Below are positions 10,212 to 18,498 of a stretch of DNA of 64,000 bases, in pieces. The notes beneath the pieces were generated by a model that was given only the letters and a program-made list of their open reading frames with translations, was not told the origin of the DNA and ran no database searches. Position 1 is the first letter of the stretch; each line of letters begins with the position of its first letter. The DNA is taken from NCBI RefSeq assembly GCF_003610895.1, contig NZ_MCAS01000012.1:393046-457045 (forward strand), given 5' to 3'. The position numbers and the translations under genes were made by a program. This DNA is from Paraburkholderia fungorum (GTDB lineage Bacteria > Pseudomonadota > Gammaproteobacteria > Burkholderiales > Burkholderiaceae).

Positions 10212-10227
10212 TTAGACAAAAGTCTAA
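10212..10227. promoter_or_regulatory. AT-rich promoter region with inverted repeat upstream of herA-like gene
   Basis: A perfect inverted repeat, TTAGAC-AAAA-GTCTAA, sits about 55 bp upstream of the HerA-like gene inside a strongly AT-rich stretch (about 10170-10230). It could be an operator overlapping the island promoter. No convincing -35/-10 pair with standard spacing could be fixed. No regulator gene lies next to it. Confidence 0.35.
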
Positions 10228-10326
10228 AGAAACTCTCGAAACACCGTGCGGCTAATAGAGTGCGATTGACGCACGAACTACTGTAGCGCAATTTGTGTGA
10301 AAAAGAGAGGTTCCGACAGAAAGCTC

Positions 10327-10346
10327 GCGTGACGTAGCATTCACGC
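10327..10346 (-). terminator. Possible terminator of the tonB operon
   Basis: Arms GCGTGA and TCACGC with an 8-nt loop lie about 37 bp beyond the tonB stop codon. The stem is only 6 bp and no clear U-run follows, so the assignment is weak. Confidence 0.3.
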
Positions 10347-10382
10347 TGGCTATGCTGATTGAATACGGACGCTTTGAACGTA

Positions 10383-11117
10383 TCAGCTCACGTTGAAATG
10401 CACACGGATATCCTGCCGGCTTTCGACCGGACGGCCTGCCTGCATCGCCGGAAAAAAACGCCATTTACGGAGCGTTTCAAGGAGTATCTGATTCAGCCGC
10501 GGACTGGGCGTCGGTTTGACGAGTTCTACATCGACCGATCCATCGACATGGATTGCGAAGCGGGCCGTTGCGACGGTTTGATAGGCCTGCTCGCGCAAAT
10601 CGTCCGGAAGCTCCGGCAACGGTTGTGAAATAGAATGCGCCGCGGCGTCGCCGGAGGATTTGGCGGACGGCGTAGTGTTTTCGTCCGGCGACGCAGCCGT
10701 GTGCGCGGATGGCTCGGCGGACGGTTTCGACTCCTGCACTGCGGGCGCCGAGGGAGCTGGCGCCACGCTCTGCACCGGTCGCGCATCCGGTTTCGGTGGC
10801 ACAGATGGCGGCGTGCGCGATTGCGTTGAGACGTGCGTGCGCGGATCGGTGGCTTGTCGTGGCGTTGCCGGTGCGAGTGGTGCGTGCGCCGCCGGAGCCG
10901 CGGAAGGCGTCTCAACCGGAGCTTTCGGCGGATCGAGTTCCATCATCCGCATCTCGATTGGCTTATCAGCTGCACGTGCGGACGGCGACGGACTCAACCA
11001 GTGCCCCAGTTGAACCAGAAATACGAACCATACGATCAGCGCGACCAGCACCGCCAGCGCGAAACGTACTGGCGGAGAATCGTCCACGGCAGCTGCAAAA
11101 CGCATCCGGCTATTCAC
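10383..11117 (-). CDS. tonB: TonB-family energy transducer
   Basis: The protein (244 residues) has one N-terminal membrane anchor at about 17-40. A long periplasmic Pro/Ala-rich spacer follows to about residue 165. The C-terminal TonB-like domain contains FAIHVDGSVDVELVKPTPSP and ends in LRKWRFFPA and IRVHFNVS. It transmits proton-motive energy from ExbB/ExbD to the outer-membrane receptor. The gene overlaps the end of exbD by 8 bp and is the last of the receptor-exbB-exbD-tonB operon, so it probably serves that receptor specifically. Confidence 0.88.
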   Translation of the reverse strand: MNSRMRFAAAVDDSPPVRFALAVLVALIVWFVFLVQLGHWLSPSPSARAADKPIEMRMMELDPPKAPVETPSAAPAAHAPLAPATPRQATDPRTHVSTQSRTPPSVPPKPDARPVQSVAPAPSAPAVQESKPSAEPSAHTAASPDENTTPSAKSSGDAAAHSISQPLPELPDDLREQAYQTVATARFAIHVDGSVDVELVKPTPSPRLNQILLETLRKWRFFPAMQAGRPVESRQDIRVHFNVS

Positions 11118-11508
11118 GATGCACGGCGATCAGAAACCGCGCGGCGCCGGCGCGGCGTGCGGCCAGCATCGCCTGAACCACCACGCCGTGGCCGGCTGCG
11201 TCGTCAGCGGCAATCACGACATTGCCGTTCGGCTGCAGCAGACGTTTTACCGTCGGCTCGATTTGATCGAGGTGAACTGGCTGATGGTTCACAAATATCG
11301 CATTGCTGCTGTCCACCGAAATCGTAAGCGGTTCATGGGCCGCCATCTGCTGGGCGCGGCCGGCCGGGAGATTGACCTTGACGGCGTCGAGCCGTTGCAT
11401 GGCGAGCGAGGCGAGCATGAAGGTCGCCAGCAGAAAGAACATCACATCGATCATCGGAATGATTTCGATGCGACCGCGCCTCGCCGCGCGCGAGCGCTTG
11501 AACTTCAA
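11110..11508 (-). CDS. exbD: ExbD-type biopolymer transport protein
   Basis: This 132-residue protein has one membrane helix near residues 16-38 carrying the proton-path aspartate in IPMIDVMFFLLATF, followed by a periplasmic domain. With ExbB it forms the proton channel that energises TonB. Its start overlaps the exbB stop by 4 bp and its end overlaps tonB by 8 bp, which indicates tight translational coupling. Confidence 0.92.
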   Translation of the reverse strand: MKFKRSRAARRGRIEIIPMIDVMFFLLATFMLASLAMQRLDAVKVNLPAGRAQQMAAHEPLTISVDSSNAIFVNHQPVHLDQIEPTVKRLLQPNGNVVIAADDAAGHGVVVQAMLAARRAGAARFLIAVHRE

Positions 11509-12164
11509 GGCAGCGCTCCCGCGGGCGTATCGGCAAGACGGATTTCGCTAAGCCGTGCATTGGCGAACGACTCGAGTTCATCCATGAGCCGTTCGAGCCG
11601 GCGGGAGAAATAGTTGAACGCAAAGAGCGCGAACAAGGCGACCACCAGGCCGGTCGCGGTCGCCACCAGCGACTGTGCCACGCCGCCGGTCACGCCACCC
11701 GGATCGACGAGACCGTCGCCGCCGAACAGCTGGAACGAATGCATCATGCCGACGATGGTGCCCAGCAGTCCGAGCAGAGGCGCCGCTGTCACGATGGTCT
11801 CCAGCACCCAGAAACCCTTGCTCATGTCGCGTTCGATCTGCGAGGCAACCGATTGTGCCTTTGCCTCGCGCAGCCACAGCGGCACGGAAGGATCCGGCAC
11901 CCACGGCGCGTTCATCCGTCTGAACGCATTCTGACTGGATGCATCCTTCAATCTGCCGGCCCAATCAAGCGCCGATCCGGACGCGACCATTGTGTGCGTG
12001 ATTTCGTGCGCGTCGTGCAGCGTACCTGGCAAACGGCCAAAGCGCAGAAACACATAAGCCCGCTCGAGGGTAATCGCGACCGCCAGAATGGCGAGTACCG
12101 TCAGCGGATAAATGACCCATCCGCCGACGCGTACCGCCGCCAGAACGCTTGCCCAATCTTGCAT
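11505..12164 (-). CDS. exbB: ExbB/TolQ-type proton channel protein
   Basis: This 219-residue protein has three membrane helices, near 15-35, 125-145 and 165-190. The conserved pore region is visible as AAPLLGLLGTIVGMMHSF followed by VAQSLVATATGLVVALFALFA. It forms the proton channel with ExbD. The gene lies 45 bp downstream of the TonB-dependent receptor gene in the same direction, so receptor and energiser form a self-contained unit. Membership in TolQ rather than ExbB is unlikely because tonB and a receptor are adjacent. Confidence 0.92.
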   Translation of the reverse strand: MQDWASVLAAVRVGGWVIYPLTVLAILAVAITLERAYVFLRFGRLPGTLHDAHEITHTMVASGSALDWAGRLKDASSQNAFRRMNAPWVPDPSVPLWLREAKAQSVASQIERDMSKGFWVLETIVTAAPLLGLLGTIVGMMHSFQLFGGDGLVDPGGVTGGVAQSLVATATGLVVALFALFAFNYFSRRLERLMDELESFANARLSEIRLADTPAGALP

Positions 12165-12209
12165 GTTCTACCTCTTTAGCTCTTCGTCGCTCTTTGTAGC
12201 CTGACGGAA

Positions 12210-14555
12210 TCAGAAATTTTTGGTGATGCCGGCATAGACCGCGAAGTGCGGGCCATATTGCGGTGCACCGACGCCGATACCCGATCCATCGCGCAACTCG
12301 TAGACGCGGTTGAACGCGTTGATCACAAGCAGGCGTGCATCGAATTTCCCGATCAGAGGCTGGTTAAAGTGCTGTATCACGCCGAGATTGACTTGCGCGT
12401 AGAGCGGCAGCTTGTCGGTGTTCGCAAAACCGCTGCGCAATCCGCTTCCCACCAGTCCATCGAAGGTGAAGGTCGTTTTGCCGAAATCGTAGGTTCCGCC
12501 GAACGATGCGGTAATGCGCTGGTCGTGATCCAGATAGACCCAGTGATTGTTGATATAGGCGAGTTCCGCCGGGTCGAAATTGAACTGCGCCGAATCGATC
12601 TGGGTTCCCTGTGCGCGGCTCCACGCGAGATTCACGTAGGCCGAAACATTGTCCTGCTTGTAGTTGGCCGTGAATTCGACCCCATACACGCGACCCTGCC
12701 GGTAGTTGAACGGCGTGAAGATCAGGGCGGAACCGAACTGCCCTTCGTCGAGCAGGTTGGTGGACTTCTTGTAGTAAGCGTCGAGCCCGACCGTCACGTT
12801 CGACCCGAGGCGCTGGGTCACGCCGAGATCGAAATAATGGCTGCGTTCGGGTTGAACCTGGCCGTTCTGGCTCGATGGACTCTGGTTGGTCGTGCCATTG
12901 AACCGGCTGATGGTCGAGCCGGACACCAGTTCGAACGCAGGCGGGGTGAAATAGCGCGCGTAGCCGGCATGGAGCGTCGTGGCCGGTGTGAGCGCATAGA
13001 CGAGACCGACGCGCGGGCTTAGCTGGCTTGCGCTGACGTACTCATCCATCTTGTCGTAGCGAAGACCGTAGTTCAGCGTGAGCTTGTCGGTGAGTTTCCA
13101 CTCGTCCTGCACGTAGGCGCTGTACAGATAACCGGTTTTGCTGCTGGAGTCCTGAATATTGAAGGGTTGATCGGAGAGCTGGTTGCCGCTGCTGTCCGTC
13201 GCGAACACGTTGACGCTGTCGTCGAACACCGCGTGTTCCTGCTGGACGAAGAGACCTGCCCGCACCGTATGCTTGTCGTTCAGCCGCCAGGTCGTGTCCA
13301 CCTGCGCGCCGTTGGCCGAATTGCTGTGAAAATCCTGCGATGCCACGCCATTGAAGAGCAGATCGCCGACCGGATCAGGGTTGAATTGGGTTCGCGTGTA
13401 GCGCGTAAAGAGGGCGACCTGATAGTCGAGGGCGCCGCCATTGGTGCCCTGCAGCGCCACCACGGCGAAGTTGTTCAGTTCCGATTGCGTTTCGTTCAAC
13501 TGGCTTGAGTTGAACGTGTTGTTGCCGTTGAGCGTGAAGTTGGTCGGCAAGCCGGGCGTATTGGGAATCTCGAACTGGTTGCTCGTCGTGCCGAACATCA
13601 CGCTCACGCGTGTGAGCGGGTTGATGATGTAGGACATGTAGCCGAACGCGTTGCCCTGGCGGGTGTGGTCGTGAATCGCGTTGGCGCTGGAGGTGGGATT
13701 TTCGATCCCGAGGTTGTTCATGCCGACCGAGCCGCTGAAGTAGTAGCTGAACGGCCCCTGGCTGCCGAATACATCCGCGCTGGTCTTGATGGTCTGATGG
13801 CTGCCGCCGAACACGTCGATCGATCCACCGTTGCCTGCATCGCCCGACTTCGTGCGGATGTCCACCACGCCTGCGGTCCGGTAGCCGTACTGCGCCGGCA
13901 ATGCACCGGTGAGCAGGTTGACCTGGTCGATGATGCGGGTGTCGAGCGACTGGCCGAAGCCGCTGATCGGCTCGGGAATGATGATGCCGTTGATGCGGTA
14001 TTGCAGGTTCGCGTGGTCTCCGCGCACGTGCAACTGGCCATATGAGTCGCTTGCCACTCCGGGCGCCTGCAGCAGCACCTGGTTTAGCGGCGTGTCTTGC
14101 CCTGCGGGCAGAGCATTGATATCGGCCTGGCTGAAACGGTACACGCTGCTGCCGGTTTCCGGCAGCAGTCCGTTGCGGGCCCGATCCAGACGCTTGGCGT
14201 TCACCTGAACGTCGAGCGTCTCGCTTTGAGCGAGTTTGACGCTTACCGCACTTTGCTCGCCCGCAGTCGTGGTCGCGATGCTGCTGCCGCTGGCGAATCC
14301 CGGCGCCGTGACGACAATCGCATAGGTACCCGGGCTCACGTGCGCAATCGCGAAATGACCGTCGGCGTCCGTTTTTGCTTCGCTAATAGCGGCTCCGCTT
14401 GCATTCTGAACGCTGACGGTGGCGTTCCGGACGGGCTTGCCCGCTGTGTCGGTGACGGCGCCCGTCACGGAGGTTTCGTTGGGCGCGGCATGGACATGAG
14501 CCGAGATAGCGAACAGCAGCAAGGCTGCGTGAGAGACGCGCGTGCGGTTTTTCAT
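12210..14555 (-). CDS. TonB-dependent receptor with carboxypeptidase-regulatory-like N-terminal domain
   Basis: This is a 781-residue outer-membrane receptor. A Sec signal peptide (about 1-23) is followed by a carboxypeptidase-regulatory-like beta-sandwich at about 28-110. The plug contains LNQVLLQAPGV and QVNLLTGALPAQYG. A 22-strand barrel follows and ends in a terminal phenylalanine. It imports a scarce ligand through TonB. The ligand is not evident from the protein. A Zur-like palindrome about 80 bp upstream suggests zinc starvation as the trigger, and the dedicated exbB-exbD-tonB genes follow in the same operon. No iron-siderophore biosynthesis gene is nearby. Confidence 0.88.
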   Translation of the reverse strand: MKNRTRVSHAALLLFAISAHVHAAPNETSVTGAVTDTAGKPVRNATVSVQNASGAAISEAKTDADGHFAIAHVSPGTYAIVVTAPGFASGSSIATTTAGEQSAVSVKLAQSETLDVQVNAKRLDRARNGLLPETGSSVYRFSQADINALPAGQDTPLNQVLLQAPGVASDSYGQLHVRGDHANLQYRINGIIIPEPISGFGQSLDTRIIDQVNLLTGALPAQYGYRTAGVVDIRTKSGDAGNGGSIDVFGGSHQTIKTSADVFGSQGPFSYYFSGSVGMNNLGIENPTSSANAIHDHTRQGNAFGYMSYIINPLTRVSVMFGTTSNQFEIPNTPGLPTNFTLNGNNTFNSSQLNETQSELNNFAVVALQGTNGGALDYQVALFTRYTRTQFNPDPVGDLLFNGVASQDFHSNSANGAQVDTTWRLNDKHTVRAGLFVQQEHAVFDDSVNVFATDSSGNQLSDQPFNIQDSSSKTGYLYSAYVQDEWKLTDKLTLNYGLRYDKMDEYVSASQLSPRVGLVYALTPATTLHAGYARYFTPPAFELVSGSTISRFNGTTNQSPSSQNGQVQPERSHYFDLGVTQRLGSNVTVGLDAYYKKSTNLLDEGQFGSALIFTPFNYRQGRVYGVEFTANYKQDNVSAYVNLAWSRAQGTQIDSAQFNFDPAELAYINNHWVYLDHDQRITASFGGTYDFGKTTFTFDGLVGSGLRSGFANTDKLPLYAQVNLGVIQHFNQPLIGKFDARLLVINAFNRVYELRDGSGIGVGAPQYGPHFAVYAGITKNF

Positions 14556-14635
14556 CTTTCTTATTTAGGGTTGGTCACTGGGTGAATGCGTTTCCGTCTT
14601 GCCGACGTTCTTCCTGGCTGTCGTTCGTCGCGAGG

Positions 14636-14654
14636 AATGTTATATCATTACATT
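14636..14654. promoter_or_regulatory. Zur-box-like palindrome upstream of the receptor operon
   Basis: The 19-bp sequence AATGTTATATCATTACATT matches the core of proteobacterial Zur boxes (AATGTTATA-N-ATAACATT type) and is palindromic in 7 of 9 arm positions. It lies about 80 bp before the receptor start, a position suited to repression. By this reading the receptor-exbB-exbD-tonB operon would be induced by zinc shortage. A Fur site would carry GATAAT-type hexamers, which are absent. Confidence 0.55.
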
Positions 14655-14732
14655 GGTAAACAAAAATGACAACCCGATGGAGGGCGCGGCGAGTGATTCG
14701 GAGGAGGGAGGAGGCGTGTTTGACGCGCGAGC

Positions 14733-14754
14733 GGCGGCCCGGGTCCGGGCCGCC
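14733..14754 (-). terminator. Strong GC hairpin between the flavoprotein gene and the receptor operon
   Basis: Perfect 10-bp arms GGCGGCCCGG and CCGGGCCGCC meet with a minimal centre. The hairpin lies about 75 bp beyond the stop of the CPYC flavoprotein gene and before the receptor promoter. No U-tract is present, so it may act as a Rho-assisted stop or as an insulator. Confidence 0.5.
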
Positions 14755-14827
14755 TTGATGGGTGCTGCAGGTTTTGTGGGTTTTGCGGATCGCGCTGGTT
14801 TTGCGCCGGGTCGTGCCGTGACGGTGC

Positions 14828-15745
14828 CTACTTGCGCTGTGCCAGCGCGGGCACCAGCGAGTGATGCGCGCCGACGCCGGCTGCCACGCCGGCCGCCGAA
14901 GCAAAGGTCGCGTTGGTCATCATATTTGACGCGTCACCGGCGGCATAGACGCCTTCGACGGTCGTCTGCTTCCAGTCATCGACTCTGATGACGGGGCCGA
15001 GCGGAGCCTCATCGAATGCACACCCGAGTTGCTCCGCGAGCGGGCTGCTCATGTGCGTCCTGGGCGCGACGAACAAGGCGTCGATCGCGACAACGCGTCC
15101 ATCGGCGAGTCTGAGCGCCTCGAGCTGCGGCGCCGGACCGAGCAGTTCGATGACCGGCGAGCGCTCGATGCGAACGTTGCGCGCGGCCAGATGGGCGAGT
15201 TGCTCCGCGTCGGGCTCGAACGTGTCCTGGGTGAAATACGTTGTCGGACCCCAGTCGGGAATGAGAAGCGCCTGATGGGCGGATAGCGGATGATTGGCCA
15301 GTACGCCGAGACGGCGATCCTGCACCTCGTACCCATGGCAATAAGGGCAGTGCAACACCGTCGCCCCCCACCGTTCCTGCAAGCCCGGTATGGCGGGCAG
15401 TTCGTCCCGCACGCCCGTCGCGAGAATGAGCCGGGAAGCAGATTCGGTCTGGCCGTCCGAAAGCGTGACGCAGAAGGTGTTCTCGTGCCGCCGGGCGGTG
15501 AGCGCCTCGCCTTTGACCCATTGAACCGTTGGATAAGCCGCGAGCTGGGAAGCGGCTTCGCGAATGATCTCCGCAGGCGGCTTGCCATCCTGGCCGAAGA
15601 AGCCGTGCGCGTGCGAGGTAAATCGATTGCGCGGCAATCCTGCGTCGATCACGAGAACTTTTCTTCTGGCGCGCGCAAGCTGCATGGCGGCCGACAAACC
15701 CGCGAAACTCCCGCCCACGACAATCACATCATGCTGGGTATGCAT
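14828..15745 (-). CDS. Thioredoxin-reductase-like NAD(P)/FAD oxidoreductase (CPYC)
   Basis: This 305-residue two-domain flavoprotein has an N-terminal FAD motif GGSFAGLSAA at about 11-20, a redox-active CPYC in HCPYCHGYE near 134-140 and a C-terminal FAD signature VYAAGDA. Classical TrxB has CATC, so this is a divergent subgroup often annotated as thioredoxin-reductase-like. It probably reduces a disulfide partner or acts in a redox stress response. It is transcribed divergently from an Rrf2-family regulator gene, with an operator-like inverted repeat between them, and is its likely target. The physiological substrate cannot be inferred. Confidence 0.85.
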   Translation of the reverse strand: MHTQHDVIVVGGSFAGLSAAMQLARARRKVLVIDAGLPRNRFTSHAHGFFGQDGKPPAEIIREAASQLAAYPTVQWVKGEALTARRHENTFCVTLSDGQTESASRLILATGVRDELPAIPGLQERWGATVLHCPYCHGYEVQDRRLGVLANHPLSAHQALLIPDWGPTTYFTQDTFEPDAEQLAHLAARNVRIERSPVIELLGPAPQLEALRLADGRVVAIDALFVAPRTHMSSPLAEQLGCAFDEAPLGPVIRVDDWKQTTVEGVYAAGDASNMMTNATFASAAGVAAGVGAHHSLVPALAQRK

Positions 15746-15830
15746 TTTCTTTCTCCTGTCCTGTATTGCGCCGGCGCCGACGCTGAAGAGTCACGGCCAA
15801 GCTGACGCCAGCCGTTTCATGGAACATCAT

Positions 15831-15881
15831 AAGTTGCATGATAGGGCGATGCTATACTTAACGCAACTTCGAATGTTGCGT
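15831..15881. promoter_or_regulatory. Operator-like nested inverted repeats between Rrf2 and flavoprotein genes
   Basis: Two repeats share one arm region. ACGCAAC (15861-15867) and GTTGCGT (15875-15881) are perfect 7-bp arms with a 7-nt gap, and AAGTTGC (15831-15837) pairs with GCAACTT (15863-15869). A TATACT hexamer at 15853-15858 is a good -10 element on the plus strand. The arrangement fits an autoregulated Rrf2 promoter that also controls the divergent flavoprotein gene. Confidence 0.55.
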
Positions 15882-15923
15882 GAGTGGCTTCGTCCGCCAC
15901 GCTTCCTGAACATGAGGCGATGA

Positions 15924-16409
15924 ATGAGAACGGATAGCCGCCTGTCGCGGATGCTGCATGCCTTGATCCATATGGACCGGCATGACGGTCCGCTGACGTC
16001 TGAAGCGATCGCGCAGATGCTGCGCACGAACCCCGTCGTGGTGCGGCGAATGTTGGCCGGGCTACGAGATCAGGGTTATGTGCAGTCCGAGAAAGGGCAC
16101 GGGGGCGGTTGGGTCGTGTCGAAAAATCTGGACGAACTCACGTTACTGGACGTTTATCGGGCAGTCGGCGAGCCGCCGATTTTCTCCGAACTCCTGACGG
16201 AAGATCACGCGGAATGCCTGGTTGAGCAAGCCGTCAATGCCCGTCTGTCAGAAACGGTGCGAGAAGCTGAAGCTGCGTTGCTGGCGCAGTTTGGCGAAAT
16301 TTCGGTCGGGATGCTCGCGCGTGATTTCGACGCACGGTTTGCGCGCAGCCAGTCGCCGGATTCGACGCGCCGGCCCACGCGCCGCGCTAACGAAAAATCT
16401 CGGCGATGA
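15924..16409 (+). CDS. Rrf2-family transcriptional regulator
   Basis: This is a 161-residue winged-helix regulator. The HTH region at about 8-60 includes LTSEAIAQMLRTNPVVVRRM and the wing GYVQSEKGHGGGWVVSK, which is typical of Rrf2 proteins. There is only one cysteine (about residue 93), so an IscR/NsrR-type Fe-S cluster with three cysteines is unlikely; a thiol sensor is possible. The start at 15924 follows ATGAGGCGATGA, giving a GAGG ribosome site. It is divergent from the CPYC flavoprotein gene. The 3' end overlaps the convergent LysR gene by 23 bp. Confidence 0.88.
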   Translation: MRTDSRLSRMLHALIHMDRHDGPLTSEAIAQMLRTNPVVVRRMLAGLRDQGYVQSEKGHGGGWVVSKNLDELTLLDVYRAVGEPPIFSELLTEDHAECLVEQAVNARLSETVREAEAALLAQFGEISVGMLARDFDARFARSQSPDSTRRPTRRANEKSRR

Positions 16410-17259
16410 GGTTGGCCACGGTCCGGATGCGCTCGCTATCGCGCAGGGCGGGATGCAGCACCATCCACACGTCCTGGTCGAGCGCCTTGATGTGCTTTTC
16501 GACACAGACGAGGTCGCTCGTGGTGTCGCCCGCGAGTTGAGCCAGCACGCCGAGCCCGGAGCCGCCCAGCACACCGTCGAACACACCCATGCCGTAGCTG
16601 CTGCGAAGCGAGGGCGCGGGCGCGCCAGGCAGGGTTTTCAGCCATTGGGTGGCGGGATGATCGGGCTGCCGGTCGTCATAGCCGACGAACGAGAGCTTGT
16701 CCCATTCCTTTCTCGCGATCGCCGCCTTGTGGCGCAGATAGTAGTCGCGCGAACCGTAAAGCCCGAAGCGGATCCTGCCGATGCGCCGCACATACAGATC
16801 GCCCTCGTCGGGGCATTCTGACCAGAGCGCGATGTCCGCTTCGCGACGCGCAAGGCTATACGGCCGTCGTGAAGTCAGCACTTCGATGGCGAGGCCGGGC
16901 AGCCGGTCCTGGAACGAGCCGAGCAGCTTAAGCAAAATGTAAGACGGCCATTCGACAGCGTTGATCCGCACCGTGCCGTGCGCCGCCGCACCGCCGGTCA
17001 CGTCCGCTGCGCGTTCGATCTGGTGGGCGAGGTCTTCCATCTGCTCGGCCCAGGCCAGCACCCGCGCGCCGAAGGCCGTCACCGTGCAGCCCGACGGCAC
17101 CCGGTCGATAAGCGGCTCGCCGAGCCGCCGCTCAAGCTCGGTCAGGCGGCGCGACAGGGTCGGCGCGCTCAGATCGCATGCCGCCGCGGCGGCGCGCATG
17201 GTTCCGCCGCGCGCGATCTCCACCAGAATCCGCAGGTCGTCCCAGTCTACGTGTTCCAT
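16387..17259 (-). CDS. LysR-family transcriptional regulator
   Basis: This 290-residue regulator begins MEHVDWDDLRILVEIARGG. Its HTH is at about 15-45 (MRAAAAACDLSAPTLSRRL), followed by an effector-binding domain from about residue 90. The start at 17259 is chosen because the HTH then begins at the usual place; an upstream in-frame extension adds 42 residues unlike any LysR protein. It is divergent from the ribose transporter operon with about 200 bp between them, so it may control that operon, although ribose systems are usually LacI-regulated. Its 3' end overlaps the Rrf2 gene. Confidence 0.87.
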   Translation of the reverse strand: MEHVDWDDLRILVEIARGGTMRAAAAACDLSAPTLSRRLTELERRLGEPLIDRVPSGCTVTAFGARVLAWAEQMEDLAHQIERAADVTGGAAAHGTVRINAVEWPSYILLKLLGSFQDRLPGLAIEVLTSRRPYSLARREADIALWSECPDEGDLYVRRIGRIRFGLYGSRDYYLRHKAAIARKEWDKLSFVGYDDRQPDHPATQWLKTLPGAPAPSLRSSYGMGVFDGVLGGSGLGVLAQLAGDTTSDLVCVEKHIKALDQDVWMVLHPALRDSERIRTVANLIAEIFR

Positions 17260-17459
17260 TTTTGAAACGCTCGATTTTAAAATTGGCCATAGCATAACGT
17301 GGATCGCGAGGATAGCATTGGACCTGGCCGTACTCGTCCCAGCATCTGGCAAGGAAACCCGAGGTTTCGCCGGCAGCTGCGGCAAGTGTGGCGAACCTGT
17401 CCATCACGCGACTCAACGGCTATCAGTACGTAGACCGAACGAGCAAAAAGGAGACATTA

Positions 17460-18425
17460 ATGATTCGTCATTTCCAACTGGCGCGCCGTCGCGCCATCGT
17501 AGCCAGTGCGGCTTTCCTCGCCGCATCGATTCTGCCGATGCCCGCAGCGTTCGCCCAGGCCGCTCACAAGCCGAAAGTCGCGCTGGTGATGAAGTCGTTG
17601 GCGAACGAGTTTTTCCTGACCATGGAAACCGGCGCGAAAAACTATCAGAAACAGAACCCCACGAAATTCGATCTCATCACGAACGGCATCAAGGACGAGA
17701 CCGATACGGCTAACCAGATTCGCATCGTCGAGCAGATGATCGTCTCGAAGGTCGACGCACTCGTGATCGCACCGGCCGATTCCAAGGCGCTGGTGCCGGT
17801 TCTCAAGAAAGCGGTCGACGCGGGCATTATCGTGGTCAACATCGATAACCAGCTGGATCCGGGCGTGCTCAAATCGAAGGACCTGAACATTCCGTTCGTC
17901 GGCCCGGATAACGCGAAGGGCGCGCAGAAGGTAGGCGATTATCTGGCCAAGCACCTCAAGTCGGGCGACAACGTCGCCATTATTGAAGGCGTCTCGACCA
18001 CCACCAACGCGCAGCAACGCACGGCCGGCTTCAAGCAGGCCATGGCGACGGGCGGCATGAAGGTCGTCTCGCTGCAATCGGGTGAGTGGGAAATCGACAA
18101 GGGTAACGCCGTGGCGAGCCAGATTCTGAATGCCAACCCGGACGTCAAGGCGCTGCTGTGCGGCAATGACAACATGGCAATCGGCGCGGTCTCGGCCGTG
18201 CGCGCGGCAGGCAAGGCAGGCAAGGTGCAGGTGGTGGGCTACGACGACATCGACGCAATCAAGCCGATGCTCGCCGACGGCCGCGTCCTTGCCACCGCCA
18301 ATCAGTACGCCGCCAAGCAGGCCGTGTTCGGTATCGACACGGCGCTCAAGGCGCTCGCCGAACACAAGAAGCAGTCGGAATTGTCGGGCGTCGTCGAAAC
18401 GCCTGTCGATCTGGTCACCAAATAA
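17460..18425 (+). CDS. rbsB: Ribose-type ABC transporter substrate-binding protein
   Basis: This is a periplasmic binding protein of the ribose/galactose type (Peripla_BP_4), 321 residues, with a signal peptide at about 1-34 ending AFAQA. The mature part opens with the typical VALVMKSLANEFFLTMETGAK. Later it carries CGNDNMAIGAVSAVRAAG and VGYDDIDAI, which line the pentose pocket in relatives. The start at 17460 has AAAGGAGA at the right distance. It begins an operon with a double ATPase, a permease and ribokinase, which supports ribose or a close pentose as ligand. Confidence 0.92.
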   Translation: MIRHFQLARRRAIVASAAFLAASILPMPAAFAQAAHKPKVALVMKSLANEFFLTMETGAKNYQKQNPTKFDLITNGIKDETDTANQIRIVEQMIVSKVDALVIAPADSKALVPVLKKAVDAGIIVVNIDNQLDPGVLKSKDLNIPFVGPDNAKGAQKVGDYLAKHLKSGDNVAIIEGVSTTTNAQQRTAGFKQAMATGGMKVVSLQSGEWEIDKGNAVASQILNANPDVKALLCGNDNMAIGAVSAVRAAGKAGKVQVVGYDDIDAIKPMLADGRVLATANQYAAKQAVFGIDTALKALAEHKKQSELSGVVETPVDLVTK

Positions 18426-18442
18426 GACTGGCAAAACGCGTG

Positions 18443-18462
18443 GCCCGTATCGCATGACGGGC
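18443..18462 (+). terminator. Intra-operon hairpin after rbsB
   Basis: Arms GCCCGT and ACGGGC flank an 8-nt loop 17 bp after the rbsB stop. Its placement matches that of the hairpin after the galactoside-binding protein gene at 4596. A partial stop here would keep binding protein in excess over the membrane components. Confidence 0.45.
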
Positions 18463-18498
18463 TGCGCTGCCTGATCTTTGTCCAGCTTTATCGATCTG

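Noticed and set aside
6513..10382. Integrase, transposase or flanking att-type repeats around the HerA/OLD island
   Set aside because: None was found by reading the junctions; the island call rests on base composition and gene content only.
14599..14988. Plus-strand frame of 129 codons in the receptor/flavoprotein gap
   Set aside because: It crosses the Zur-like site and a strong hairpin, runs into the antisense of the flavoprotein gene and has no similarity or ribosome site.
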